A stretch of 64,000 bases of DNA from Flavobacterium supellecticarium (lineage in GTDB: Bacteria > Bacteroidota > Bacteroidia > Flavobacteriales > Flavobacteriaceae). This document shows positions 15,993-25,109 of this stretch, piece after piece. Both the position numbers and the translations under genes were made by a program. Under the pieces are notes generated by a model, which had not been told where the DNA came from, did not search any database, and saw only the letters and a list, made by a program, of their open reading frames with translations. The stretch is from the NCBI RefSeq assembly GCF_004801375.1, contig NZ_SSNZ01000002.1, forward strand, positions 1-64,000. The letters are read 5' to 3'. The first letter of the stretch is position 1, and the number at the start of each line of letters is the position of its first letter.

Positions 15993-16424
15993 ATGGAAAA
16001 AGGTAAAGACGTAGAAGCACTGATTCCACATCGGGCTCCGTTTCTGTTTGTAGATGAAATTCTTTCGGTAAGCGAAAAAGAAATCATTGGGGTGTATACT
16101 TTTAAAAAAGATACGGATGTATTTATAAAAGGTAGTTTTCCCGAGATCGAGTTTGTACCGGGAACAATACTGATCGAATCGATGGCACAATGTGGAGGTG
16201 CCGGCGTACGGTTATTAGGTGTTTCAAAAGGCGTTTTTGCCCTCGCACAGATCGAAAGTGCCCAATTCTTTAAAGCTGTAACCTATGACGAACAGGTGCG
16301 ATACGAAATTGCGATACAACGGATGAGCGAAAAAATCATCAAACAATCCGGAAGCGCTTATGTTGGTGATGTCAAAGTAGTAGAAGCCTCCTGGATGTCC
16401 ATCCGGATTGATTCGGCTCAATAA
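15993..16424 (+). CDS. FabZ-like hotdog protein lacking the catalytic His
   Basis: 143 residues, the length of 3-hydroxyacyl-ACP dehydratase FabZ. The N-terminal IPHRAPFLFVDEI and the central helix VPGTILIESMAQCGG align with FabZ LPHRFPFLLVDRV and FPGVLILEAMAQATG. The catalytic Glu is kept (E62). The His of the 'GHFP' loop is replaced by Ser48 (KGSFPE), so ordinary dehydratase activity is doubtful. It may be a non-catalytic acyl-binding hotdog, use another residue, or act on another thioester. It follows the PH/SHOCT gene by 12 bases and ends at a strong bidirectional terminator. Confidence 0.8.
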   Translation: MEKGKDVEALIPHRAPFLFVDEILSVSEKEIIGVYTFKKDTDVFIKGSFPEIEFVPGTILIESMAQCGGAGVRLLGVSKGVFALAQIESAQFFKAVTYDEQVRYEIAIQRMSEKIIKQSGSAYVGDVKVVEASWMSIRIDSAQ

Positions 16425-16427
16425 AAT

Positions 16428-16458
16428 ATAAAAGCTCCGTTACTAACGGAGCTTTTAT
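16428..16458. terminator. Bidirectional terminator between convergent genes
   Basis: Perfect 14-base arms ATAAAAGCTCCGTT / AACGGAGCTTTTAT around loop ACT, between the FabZ-like gene (+) and the DUF4407 gene (-). A/T runs on both sides allow use in either direction. Confidence 0.88.
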
Positions 16459-16459
16459 A

Positions 16460-17560
16460 TTAGAGTGCTTTTTTCTGTTTTTCCGAAAAATTGTCGGCCT
16501 GCATTTCCAGCAATTCGATCGCCTTTTTCTTTTTGTATTCGTAGAGTTCGCGATCCTGTCGTATTTCGGCATACACATCGTCATAAATACCGGCATCGGT
16601 AGTGCGTTGCAATTCCCGTTGGTAGTTGTTTTGTTCCAACAATGTTTTAAGTGCCATTTCGGAATCTTCCAGTTTAAAATCGTATTCGCTTTTAGCGGCC
16701 AATAACTTTGCAATAATGGGTGAGGTTTCGATCGCTAAAAACAACAGCATAATAAAAATCGAAGGCAGACTTGGTAGTTTGTTTAGCGCATTGATACGTG
16801 CCATTAAACCATCGAAACCGTCGATTACCGGTTGGGTATTGCTCACTTTTTTATCCAGCTCGGCCTGTAAAGTCTTTGCTTTGGCCTCTTTTTCGGTGAT
16901 CCTGGCCAGATTTACTTTCCGCAACGTATCCAATTCCTTTAAAGCCGCATCGTGTTTATCACGTTTTTCTTTATAAACCGGACCTTTGCCTAGCTTTAGG
17001 GTTCCTTTGGTTCCTTCGGCTTCGGTGATATAGGTTGTATAAAGATCGTTAACCTCTTTTTCTTTTTTAAGAATATCCGCTTTCAGACCGTCAATTTCGG
17101 CTTTATTTTTGGCCAGATCCGTTTGGAAATAATTGGAAACCTCCTTTTTGTTGGCCAATGCCATGGCGTTTTTCTCTTTAAGCAACACGGTATTGATTTC
17201 CTTTTCGAATATTTTAATCTCAAGTGGTTTGGAGATAACAATAGCGATGATCATTGCCAGAATAATCCGTGGCGTTGCTTGTAGGAATTCGCTCCAGAAG
17301 CGGTCGCGTTTCCGAATGGTAGAAACAATAAAACGATCCAGATTAAAAATAAGTAAGCCCCAGACGATACCGAAGAAAACGGCTGTATACACATTGTCGA
17401 AAACGGTATAAAGGGCGTAAGCACTCGCGATAAAAGCCATAACGGCTGTAAAAAATACGGTAGCTCCGATCCCGGCGTATTTGTTTTGTTCCCCGTTACT
17501 ACAGGAGTCGATGAGGTTTTTGTCTGCGCCGGAGCACAGCATAAAAAAACGTTTTAACAT
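16460..17560 (-). CDS. DUF4407 membrane/coiled-coil protein
   Basis: 366 residues from the ATG at 17560; the open frame extends to 17659, but that extension has no family resemblance. The N-terminus MLKRFFMLCSGADKNLIDSC is the DUF4407 signature. Two or three TM helices (about 30-75 and 100-125) follow, with FGIVWGLLIFNLDRFIVS between them. A long charged coiled coil (about 130-265), another TM helix (about 275-300) and a charged tail complete it. Function is unknown; length and order match the family. Confidence 0.85.
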   Translation of the reverse strand: MLKRFFMLCSGADKNLIDSCSNGEQNKYAGIGATVFFTAVMAFIASAYALYTVFDNVYTAVFFGIVWGLLIFNLDRFIVSTIRKRDRFWSEFLQATPRIILAMIIAIVISKPLEIKIFEKEINTVLLKEKNAMALANKKEVSNYFQTDLAKNKAEIDGLKADILKKEKEVNDLYTTYITEAEGTKGTLKLGKGPVYKEKRDKHDAALKELDTLRKVNLARITEKEAKAKTLQAELDKKVSNTQPVIDGFDGLMARINALNKLPSLPSIFIMLLFLAIETSPIIAKLLAAKSEYDFKLEDSEMALKTLLEQNNYQRELQRTTDAGIYDDVYAEIRQDRELYEYKKKKAIELLEMQADNFSEKQKKAL

Positions 17561-17684
17561 GATTGATGATTTTGATTGATGATAATGCAAATGTAACGCC
17601 AAAAAAGATAGTATAGTGTAAAAGCTTGATATATTTTGGATTAAAGGCGAAAGTGACACTGCAAAGAGTCCGAAAGACTACCGA

Positions 17685-18233
17685 TTATTTACGGCAGATA
17701 AAAACAAAAGCAGGTGGAATGTTGAAAAAAGTAAAGCGGATTTTTACTTTTGAGAAAACAGATTTTAGCTTCGAACGCAATTTTAGCGAATATTGAAACT
17801 GTATAAAAGCACCGGTTTCGGAAAGACAATATTTTGAGTTGATCAATATATTATGAACCATATTTTCCGGTAATACGGTAAGCGGGAGCGACGATACGAT
17901 AAAATCGGCATGCGAACAATGATAGTGACGCAAATACGATTCAATTTTTTCGGCACTGTCGTTGATTACAATCAGACGGGGATCGTTGATTTGTTTTAAA
18001 GCTTCGTAAAACTCTTTGTTGACTTCAAAAACGAGTAATTTTCCTTCCGGATGTAGTCTTTCCAATAGTTTTAAGGTGAAAATACCGGTGCCCGGACCAT
18101 ACTCTACGATACAACGCGCGGTTTTAAATCGGATTGGCTGTAGCATTTTTTTAGCCAAAAAGGAGGAACTCGGTGACAAAGCACCAATAGTTCCTCCTGA
18201 TTTCAGGACTTCGGATATAAATTTTTTGTCCAA
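17685..18233 (-). CDS. Class I SAM-dependent methyltransferase (PmtA/rRNA dimethylase-like)
   Basis: 182 residues. SAM-binding motif I is IVEYGPGTGIFTLKLLE near residue 44. The acidic end of strand 2 is VFEVNKEF near 70. FIVSSLPLTVLP near 112 occupies the motif IV position. The short length and N-terminal GTIGALSPSSSFLAKKM resemble phospholipid N-methyltransferase-like proteins, which share ancestry with KsgA; the substrate is uncertain. The start is TTG at 18233, since no ATG fits the conserved N-terminus. It lies 20 bases downstream of the M20 dipeptidase gene and is probably co-transcribed. Confidence 0.8.
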   Translation of the reverse strand: MDKKFISEVLKSGGTIGALSPSSSFLAKKMLQPIRFKTARCIVEYGPGTGIFTLKLLERLHPEGKLLVFEVNKEFYEALKQINDPRLIVINDSAEKIESYLRHYHCSHADFIVSSLPLTVLPENMVHNILINSKYCLSETGAFIQFQYSLKLRSKLKSVFSKVKIRFTFFNIPPAFVFICRK

Positions 18234-18253
18234 AGTACTATGTTGTAAATACT

Positions 18254-19642
18254 CTATTTACTCAGTTCGGTAAAATATTTGTAGAATAATGGAATGGTTT
18301 CGATTCCTTTCAGGTAATTAAATACACCGAAATGCTCGTTTGGTGAATGGATGGCATCGCTATCCAATCCGAATCCCATTAAAATGGTTTTGCTTTTCAA
18401 TTCTTTTTCGAATAAAGCTACGATTGGAATACTTCCGCCGGAACGTACCGGAATCGGTTGTACACCAAAGGTATCGTTATACGCTTTGGCAGCCGCCTGA
18501 TAGCCAATACTGTCGATCGGAGTTACATAACCTTGTCCGCCGTGGTGTGGTTTTACAACCACTTTAACGGCTTTAGGAGCGATGCTTTCGAAATGTTTCT
18601 GGAATAATTCGGTAATTTCTTTCCAATCCTGATTCGGAACCAAACGCATCGATATTTTGGCATGTGCCTTGCTGGCGATAACGGTTTTAGCGCCTTCACC
18701 GGTATAACCGCCCCAGATTCCGTTTACATCCAATGTTGGACGGATGGAATTTCTTTCGTTGGTCACATAACCGGTTTCTCCGTATACATCGTCAATATTC
18801 AGGGCTTTTTTATAATTCTCCAAAGAGAAAGGTGCTTTTGCCATTTCGGCTCTTTCTTCTGTTGAAAGTTCCTGTACTTTATCATAGAATCCCGGAATGG
18901 TAATATGATTGTTTTCATCGTGCAATGAAGCAATCATTTTGGCCAGTATATTAATCGGATTGGCTACGGCTCCACCGTATAATCCGGAATGTAAATCGCG
19001 GTTTGGTCCGGTTACTTCCACTTCCACATAACTCAAACCTCTAAGACCGGTTGTGATGGAAGGCTGCGTATTGGAAATCATTCCCGTATCGGAAATCAGA
19101 ATTACGTCGTTAGCCAGTTTTTCCTGGTTGCGTTCAACAAACCATCCTAAGCTGGCAGAACCTACTTCTTCTTCACCTTCGATCATGAATTTAACGTTAC
19201 ACGGAAGTGTATTGGTTTGGACCATATACTCCAATGCTTTTACGTGCATGTACATCTGACCTTTGTCGTCGCAGGCACCGCGGGCAAAAATAGCACCATC
19301 GGGATGTAATTCGGTTGTTTTGATCACCGGTTCGAACGGAGGAGAGGTCCATAATTCGATCGGATCGGCCGGTTGTACGTCATAATGACCGTATACTAAA
19401 ACGGTAGGTAATTTCGGATCGATGATTTTTTCACCGTATACAATAGGGTAGCCCGGCGTTTCGCAAAGCTCTACAAAATCGCATCCGGCTTTTTCAAGAC
19501 TTGCTTTAACGGCATTGGCAGTATCGATAACATCTTGGGAGTAAGCACTGTCGGCACTTACGGAAGGGATTTTTAATAAGTCAACTAATTCGTTTATAAA
19601 ACGTTCTTTATTTTCCTGAACGTATTGTTTAATAGTATCCAT
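18254..19642 (-). CDS. M20-family dipeptidase
   Basis: 462 residues. Metallopeptidase of the M20 family (dipeptidase/carnosinase-like subgroup). The two-zinc site is evident: H86 and D88 in VYGHYDVQPAD, the bridging Asp in RGACDDKGQ (about 125), the catalytic and metal Glu cluster in EGEEEVGS (155-161), an Asp in ISDTG (about 185), and the C-terminal His in DAIHSPNEHF. The central dimerisation ('lid') domain contains LHSGLYGG. No signal peptide, so it acts on intracellular peptides. Probably heads an operon with the methyltransferase gene. Confidence 0.93.
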   Translation of the reverse strand: MDTIKQYVQENKERFINELVDLLKIPSVSADSAYSQDVIDTANAVKASLEKAGCDFVELCETPGYPIVYGEKIIDPKLPTVLVYGHYDVQPADPIELWTSPPFEPVIKTTELHPDGAIFARGACDDKGQMYMHVKALEYMVQTNTLPCNVKFMIEGEEEVGSASLGWFVERNQEKLANDVILISDTGMISNTQPSITTGLRGLSYVEVEVTGPNRDLHSGLYGGAVANPINILAKMIASLHDENNHITIPGFYDKVQELSTEERAEMAKAPFSLENYKKALNIDDVYGETGYVTNERNSIRPTLDVNGIWGGYTGEGAKTVIASKAHAKISMRLVPNQDWKEITELFQKHFESIAPKAVKVVVKPHHGGQGYVTPIDSIGYQAAAKAYNDTFGVQPIPVRSGGSIPIVALFEKELKSKTILMGFGLDSDAIHSPNEHFGVFNYLKGIETIPLFYKYFTELSK

Positions 19643-19709
19643 TTATAATGCTAATATGATGAAAGCCAAATGTACAAAAAAAACTATCAAAATTTTTTTC
19701 ATTTTTTTC

Positions 19710-19739
19710 TTGGATGGTAAGAAGTAATGCGTATATTTG
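19710..19739 (+). promoter_or_regulatory. Promoter of tRNA-Leu
   Basis: TTG (19710-19712), 19 bases, TATATTTG (19732-19739); the same architecture as the other tRNA promoters in the window. Confidence 0.8.
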
Positions 19740-19781
19740 CACCCACAATAACAAAGCAATCGCGCTTTACGAAGTTGTCCT

Positions 19782-19862
19782 GCGGGTGTGGTGAAATTGG
19801 TAGACACGCCAGACTTAGGATCTGGTGCCTTCGGTGTGTAGGTTCGAGTCCTATCACCCGCA
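19782..19862 (+). tRNA. tRNA-Leu (TAG)
   Basis: 81 bases without CCA. Acceptor GCGGGTG pairs with CACCCGC. Anticodon arm CCAGA-CTTAGGA-TCTGG gives anticodon TAG. The long variable arm (TGCCTTCGGTGTGT) is typical of class II tRNA-Leu. CCA is not encoded, unlike the tRNA-Asp copies. Confidence 0.95.
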
Positions 19863-19863
19863 C

Positions 19864-19895
19864 AAAAAGCCTCTGAGAAATCAGAGGCTTTTTTT
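19864..19895 (+). terminator. Terminator of tRNA-Leu
   Basis: AAAAAGCCTCTGA, GAAA tetraloop, TCAGAGGCTTTTT with extra Ts. Confidence 0.9.
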
Positions 19896-20010
19896 ATGCA
19901 AAAAAACTAACGACTTGACAGGTGATTTCTGTTGAAAATGTGTGTTTTAGTTTTTTTTGCCTTGCTTTTATTTGGTTCCGTTTCGAGTTGTGATAAATAG
20001 CTGTAATCCT

Positions 20011-20448
20011 TTACATCGGTCGTAACGTATTACTATAGGTAATTTTATACGGATTTTTGGTTTCCGCATTGTCCTTCATCACATAAATAAATTTGTACTG
20101 TTGTGCTTTTTTTGGTTCAATTATCACTTCTTTATTGCTTATTTTATCGTTAATTGTTGTTGGAAGTGTATTGTCGATTCGCAACGAATGTGCGATTCCA
20201 TTTCCCAGATTGGTGATGGTGGTTCCTTTATATAGCGTCTTTTTCTCGTTCGAGATAGTAACCAGTTCACCTTTAAAACCTTTGGTAAGAATAAGAACCG
20301 AAAAGTTGTCGCCATTGGCATTCATATCGGACAGAAATTGCTTTTTCTGACTCTCGGAAACCGATCGGAAATCGTCGCGATACTGCACATTAGAAGTGCT
20401 GCACATCGTAAATAATAACGTAAAAAGAAATAGGGCAATCGTTCTCAT
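20011..20448 (-). CDS. Uncharacterised lipoprotein
   Basis: 145 residues. The signal peptide ends in lipobox LFTMC, with the lipidated Cys at 16. The mature part is rich in short beta strands (FSVLILTKGFKGELVTISN, NKEVIIEPKKAQQYKFIYV), suggesting a small beta-sandwich. The TKGFKGELVTISNEKKTLYK region has the look of a protein with an immunoglobulin-like fold. No known domain recognised. It lies alone between tRNA-Leu and the divergent GDPD gene. Confidence 0.72.
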   Translation of the reverse strand: MRTIALFLFTLLFTMCSTSNVQYRDDFRSVSESQKKQFLSDMNANGDNFSVLILTKGFKGELVTISNEKKTLYKGTTITNLGNGIAHSLRIDNTLPTTINDKISNKEVIIEPKKAQQYKFIYVMKDNAETKNPYKITYSNTLRPM

Positions 20449-20505
20449 AAAATCAAATCAAAGGTTCATACTATAAAAGTAACGGGTTAAAAGGCAATTC
20501 TATTA

Positions 20506-20513
20506 TATCTTTG
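20506..20513 (+). promoter_or_regulatory. -7 element TAtcTTTG for the GDPD/flavoprotein operon
   Basis: Consensus match 27 bases before the GDPD ATG; no clear TTTG -33 box. Confidence 0.5.
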
Positions 20514-20540
20514 CAGGATTAAATCTAATCGGAACCGGAA

Positions 20541-21221
20541 ATGATTCATAAAATTGGGCATAGAGGCGCTAAAGGTTTTCTGGCGGAAAACACGTTGGAA
20601 TCGTTTAGTAAAGCACTGGATTTGGGTGCCAATGCAATCGAATTGGATGTACATGTTTGTGCTACCGGAGAAATTGTGGTAATCCATGATTTTACGGTCG
20701 ACAGAACAACAAACGGTTTCGGAGAAGTACATCAGTTATCCCTTTCAGAATTAAAAAAGTTCAGGATTGAAGCATTGTACACGATTCCTTTATTGGAAGA
20801 AGTATTGGATTTAGTAGCTGGAAAATGTTGGGTTAATGTGGAATTAAAAGGACACGGAACAGCAGAACCTGTCGCTGGACTAATTGAGCGATATGTTAAT
20901 GAAAAAGGCTGGGAGTATGCCGATTTTGTAGTTTCCAGTTTCCAGAAAGAAGAATTAAAAAGAATTAAAAAAATAAACCCTGAAATTCCAATCGGAGTAC
21001 TCACGCAGGCCAGTGTAGAACAAGCGATCCATTGGGCTGATCAATTATCAGCCCAGGCGATTCACCCGCATTTTTCATTGCTAACCGAAGACAACTGTAA
21101 GGAAGCACAAGCAAAAGGATATGCAATTTTTACCTGGACAGTTAATGAAGAAGACGATATCCGACGTGTAAAAGCATTAGGAGTAGAAGGTATTATTTCC
21201 GATTTTCCAAACAGATTATGA
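20541..21221 (+). CDS. Glycerophosphodiester phosphodiesterase
   Basis: 226 residues. Hydrolyses glycerophosphodiesters to glycerol-3-phosphate and an alcohol. Single-domain cytoplasmic type: HRGAKGFLAENTLESF at 7-22 carries the first catalytic His and Glu, AIELDVHV near 36 the metal acids, and VIHDFTVDRTTNG near 50 the second His. No signal peptide, so it is of the UgpQ rather than GlpQ location type. The stop overlaps the next start by 4 bases (ATGA). Confidence 0.93.
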   Translation: MIHKIGHRGAKGFLAENTLESFSKALDLGANAIELDVHVCATGEIVVIHDFTVDRTTNGFGEVHQLSLSELKKFRIEALYTIPLLEEVLDLVAGKCWVNVELKGHGTAEPVAGLIERYVNEKGWEYADFVVSSFQKEELKRIKKINPEIPIGVLTQASVEQAIHWADQLSAQAIHPHFSLLTEDNCKEAQAKGYAIFTWTVNEEDDIRRVKALGVEGIISDFPNRL

Positions 21222-22432
21222 ACGCAAACTACGATGTTATCATTATAGGTGGTGGAGCTGCCGGTTTTTTTACGGCTATCAACATCGCCGAAAACAATTC
21301 GAAACTAAAAATTGCCATTCTCGAACGTGGCAAAGAAGTGCTTTCCAAAGTGCGTGTTTCCGGTGGCGGGCGGTGTAATGTAACGCACGCCTGTTTTATT
21401 CCGAATGAGCTGGTTAAATTTTATCCAAGAGGCGAAAAAGAATTAAAAGGACCTTTTCATCAGTTTTGTTCGGGCGATACAATCGAATGGTTCGAACGCC
21501 ATGGTGTGGAGCTGAAAATTGAAGACGATGGAAGAATGTTTCCGGTAACCGATAGTTCGCAAACCATAATCGATTGTTTTCAACAAGCTGTGAAAAAATG
21601 GGGGATTGATGTGCTGACCGGACAAAGTGTACAATCCCTTTTTCGTGGTGAAGACTATTGGAAAGTCGAAACGACACGGGACACGTTTAAAGCGTCAAAA
21701 ATTGTAATGGCAACGGGGAGCAATCCGAAAATGTGGGACATGCTGGAAACCTTAGGGCATTCCATTGTACCACCAGTACCGTCTCTTTTTACCTTTAATA
21801 TTAAGGATCCCAGAATTAAAGATTTGATGGGTGTTTCGGCTTTGGCCTCTGTAAAAGTAAAAGGCAGTAGGTTACAGGCTTCCGGTCCGTTATTGATTAC
21901 ACATTGGGGAATGAGTGGTCCCGGAATCTTACGACTTTCGGCTTGGGGCGCCCGCGAATTATTTGCTAAAAATTACCAGTTTGTACTACAGGTAAACTGG
22001 TTAAATGATCTCGATTTTGAAGAAACAGCCGAACTACTTCGTGAACTCAAAATTGAACACGCTAAAAAGATAATTACAAAAAAATCACCATTTGATTTTC
22101 CGAACCGTTTATGGGAAAGTCTGGTGCTTGCTTCCGGAATTACGGAAGCAACCAAATGGGCCGATTTGTCTCGTAAGCAACTGGATAATCTTACCGGACA
22201 ATTGGTAAACGGGCAGTATCATGTAAATGGGAAAAGCACCTTTAAAGAAGAATTTGTAACCGCTGGAGGAATCGATTTAAAAGAGATTAATTTTAAAACG
22301 ATGGAGAGTAAAATCTTATCCGATTTGTATTTTGCGGGAGAAATTCTGAATATAGATGCGATTACCGGAGGTTTTAATTTTCAAAATGCATGGACAGGTG
22401 GGTTTCTTGTGGCTAAAAACTTCTCAAATTGA
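21218..22432 (+). CDS. HI0933/BaiN-family NAD(P)/FAD-dependent flavoprotein
   Basis: 404 residues. FAD Rossmann motif VIIIGGGAAGFFTAI at the N-terminus, then KVRVSGGGRCNVTHA near 46, a signature of the HI0933 family. The C-terminal GGFNFQNAWTGGFLVAKN closes the FAD site. Family members are putative oxidoreductases, some acting on bile acids or flavins, but the substrate here is unknown. Coupled to the GDPD gene by a 4-base overlap. Confidence 0.92.
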   Translation: MNANYDVIIIGGGAAGFFTAINIAENNSKLKIAILERGKEVLSKVRVSGGGRCNVTHACFIPNELVKFYPRGEKELKGPFHQFCSGDTIEWFERHGVELKIEDDGRMFPVTDSSQTIIDCFQQAVKKWGIDVLTGQSVQSLFRGEDYWKVETTRDTFKASKIVMATGSNPKMWDMLETLGHSIVPPVPSLFTFNIKDPRIKDLMGVSALASVKVKGSRLQASGPLLITHWGMSGPGILRLSAWGARELFAKNYQFVLQVNWLNDLDFEETAELLRELKIEHAKKIITKKSPFDFPNRLWESLVLASGITEATKWADLSRKQLDNLTGQLVNGQYHVNGKSTFKEEFVTAGGIDLKEINFKTMESKILSDLYFAGEILNIDAITGGFNFQNAWTGGFLVAKNFSN

Positions 22433-22471
22433 CATTTTCATAATTAAAATTGTGAGAATTATTTTTATTTT

Positions 22472-22490
22472 TAACACATAAGATGTGTTA
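22472..22490. promoter_or_regulatory. Palindrome TAACACAT-aag-ATGTGTTA
   Basis: Perfect 8-base arms, 12 bases before the LytTR regulator ATG. It could be an operator, possibly autoregulatory, or a weak terminator of the preceding flavoprotein gene; it is followed by AT-rich sequence but no T run. Confidence 0.5.
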
Positions 22491-22502
22491 GAATAAAAAT
22501 TT

Positions 22503-25067
22503 ATGCCCCTAAAACCCATTTGCAGGTTAATCCTGCTAGTATTTCTATTGCCTTACAGTATTGTAATGGCGCAAAATGTCACTTTAAAAAACTATAAACA
22601 GAAAAATGGACTGCCCAGTAATGAGGTCTACGATATTTTTCAGGACAAAAATGGTGTCATGTGGTTTGCAACCGATAGAGGTCTTGCAAATTATAACGGA
22701 ACCCAATTTAAAAAGTTCGAACTCAAAGACGGATTAACCGATATTACGGTCTTCGATTTCTTTCCGCAGGAAAATGATCAGATATGGTGTACCACCTTTA
22801 ACGGTAAACTGTTTTATTTTGAAAATGGATCCGAAAAATTTATACCATACCGATACAACAACGTTATCGAAAATTTCTTTAAAGAAAAAAAGCTACCTGG
22901 ATCTTTAATCATTTCTTTAGCTGTTGATGCTCAAAATGCTTTGCATTTTTTTATGGCTTCCGGTTTTTATCTTAAAATCGATGCAAAAGGCACTCTTACG
23001 TATATCTCAGAAATCAAACTTCCAACGGAAAAGCCGCGGTATTTTCATTATAAGGCAATTAATAAAAAACAAGGGATCGAATATTTTTCAAAACAAAAAT
23101 CAGTATTTCCACCGTACGCCGGGATAAAAGAATCCATCAAACGATTTTTTAGTTTTAAAGGTATTAAGGTCGTATATTCGGAAAGATCGGTTTGGATTTA
23201 CCCAAAAAATAAAAAGCCATTTCTGATTTCAGGTAAGAATTCCGAACCATTGGAAAGTGGCGAATATGACGCGGATCATTTCTGGATCAGTTACAGAGGG
23301 AAAGGAATAGTTGTATATGATACAAACGGAGCCGTTGTAAAAAGAGGGCTTAATGGACATTCCGTCTCAAGAGTTTTTAAAGATAATTTTAATTCACGAT
23401 GGTTTTCAACGGTTGATGGGGGTGTTTTTTATGAGCAGGAAGTAAAAATAAATAAAAACATACTAAAAGGAACCTATATACATTCGTTAACGCGTAATGA
23501 AGAAGGAGAATTGTTTATAGGTTGCTATAATGGTGATGTCTATAAAAGAAATATAAAAGGAGCACTGGTATTGTTACACCGCGGGTTGACAAATAAACCG
23601 GCAATTGTACAATATTATAAAGCCGAAAAATGCACCTATTATATGGTCGATGAAATGCTTTATACTGATACGGGGAAAAAAATGATTTGTACCGGTGGTG
23701 TTTTAAAAGCATCGGATGATACACCGGTACCGATTATCTCGCGCTTTGGTCTCCTGAATGTAATAGAAGATGTACAGGTTCGTAAAACAGACACTTTACT
23801 GTTTCGGATACATGATGTTTCGGAGCATGACGGAAACTATTATGCTGCTTGGATGAAAGGCATTAAAGTGAGTAAGGGTGGGAAAAAATATGTGACAATC
23901 AATAATCGGCTACTTAATTACCGATTTGATGACATGGATTATGAACCGGAACGGAAGGTTTTTTATCTCGCCAGTTTGGGAGGCGGAGTGGTGGTTTACA
24001 ATCCGCATACGGGTAAGACAATGAGTATTGACAAATCAAAGGGATTGTCGGATGATTTGGTGACAGAGGTATATATAGAAGATAAAAACACCATTTGGGC
24101 TTGTACCAACTATGGACTCAACAGGATTACATTTAATAAAGATGGTACATTTAAAGTGCACTATATTACAACATCCGATGGTTTGTCGGAAAACCAGATC
24201 CGGGATGTGGAAATTGTAAAAGACACTATATATGTAGCTACCGCTAATGGTTTGTGTAGCATCGCGAAAAATAACTTTGAAACCATCTTTAACAAAAGGA
24301 AATACTTTCTGCGATTAAGCTCCATAGCGATTAATAACACGATTTTGGAGGAACCGGCAAAACAGCTATCGTTGTCGTACGATAGAAATCAGCTCAATTT
24401 TGGGGTAGAATCGGTGGCCTATGGCAGAAAAGAACAAGTATATCGTTACAAATTAAAAGGACTGCATGAGAATTGGAATTATACCAGTGATCGCAAAATT
24501 GCCTACGAATTTATTCCGCCGGGGCATTATGAATTACAGGTACAGGTTTTGGAAGACAACCGTCTTTTTTCGGATGAGATGATTCGTTTGCCCATAACAA
24601 TTCGCAATCCTTTCTGGATAACCTGGTGGTTTATTATTATAGTAATAGCAGGGGTAACAGCATTGATCTATCTGTTTTTCAGGATTCGGGTATTAACCTA
24701 TAATAAAGACATTATCCGGGAACTATTGCGATTATGGGTTCGGAAGATCAAAAAGAAAGAAAAGTATTTTGTGTTTAAAGAACAAGGCAAGGAAATACGG
24801 ATACCAACCAATACCATTTTATATGTCAAATCCTCCGGAAACTATATGGATATTGTTACAGAGGAAAAAGTATACGTCATGCGATGTAAAATAGGGGACT
24901 TTATTAGTAAAGTGCCTGATCCGTTGGAATTTTTACGGGTACATCGTTCCTATATCATCCGAATTGACAAAGTGGAACAAAAAACCAAAAAAATGGTATT
25001 GATCAAAAAACAGGAAATCCCGGTAGGCGAAACTTATCTCGAAGAACTGGATAAAATCGTTTTTTAA
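22503..25067 (+). CDS. Membrane-anchored two-component-propeller protein with LytTR DNA-binding domain
   Basis: 854 residues. The signal peptide ends SIVMA-Q. A long periplasmic sensor made of regulator-propeller blades follows: GLPSNEVYDIFQDKNGVMWF near 37, and later EVYIEDKNTIWACTNYGLNR and GLSENQIRDVEIVKDTIYVA. A Y_Y_Y domain is next (YKLKGLHENWNY near 655). One TM helix is at about 705-727 (FIIIVIAGVTALIYLFF). The cytoplasmic C-terminus is a LytTR domain (about 755-853) with FLRVHRSYIIRIDKVE. In hybrid two-component systems of this phylum the same sensor is followed by a histidine kinase; here it is joined directly to a LytTR domain, so it is a one-component transmembrane regulator. The T9SS gene downstream is a likely target. 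Confidence 0.9.
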   Translation: MPLKPICRLILLVFLLPYSIVMAQNVTLKNYKQKNGLPSNEVYDIFQDKNGVMWFATDRGLANYNGTQFKKFELKDGLTDITVFDFFPQENDQIWCTTFNGKLFYFENGSEKFIPYRYNNVIENFFKEKKLPGSLIISLAVDAQNALHFFMASGFYLKIDAKGTLTYISEIKLPTEKPRYFHYKAINKKQGIEYFSKQKSVFPPYAGIKESIKRFFSFKGIKVVYSERSVWIYPKNKKPFLISGKNSEPLESGEYDADHFWISYRGKGIVVYDTNGAVVKRGLNGHSVSRVFKDNFNSRWFSTVDGGVFYEQEVKINKNILKGTYIHSLTRNEEGELFIGCYNGDVYKRNIKGALVLLHRGLTNKPAIVQYYKAEKCTYYMVDEMLYTDTGKKMICTGGVLKASDDTPVPIISRFGLLNVIEDVQVRKTDTLLFRIHDVSEHDGNYYAAWMKGIKVSKGGKKYVTINNRLLNYRFDDMDYEPERKVFYLASLGGGVVVYNPHTGKTMSIDKSKGLSDDLVTEVYIEDKNTIWACTNYGLNRITFNKDGTFKVHYITTSDGLSENQIRDVEIVKDTIYVATANGLCSIAKNNFETIFNKRKYFLRLSSIAINNTILEEPAKQLSLSYDRNQLNFGVESVAYGRKEQVYRYKLKGLHENWNYTSDRKIAYEFIPPGHYELQVQVLEDNRLFSDEMIRLPITIRNPFWITWWFIIIVIAGVTALIYLFFRIRVLTYNKDIIRELLRLWVRKIKKKEKYFVFKEQGKEIRIPTNTILYVKSSGNYMDIVTEEKVYVMRCKIGDFISKVPDPLEFLRVHRSYIIRIDKVEQKTKKMVLIKKQEIPVGETYLEELDKIVF

Positions 25068-25109
25068 AAAGCGCTTTATAACGGATAAAAATGTTGTCCC
25101 AAAATAAAA

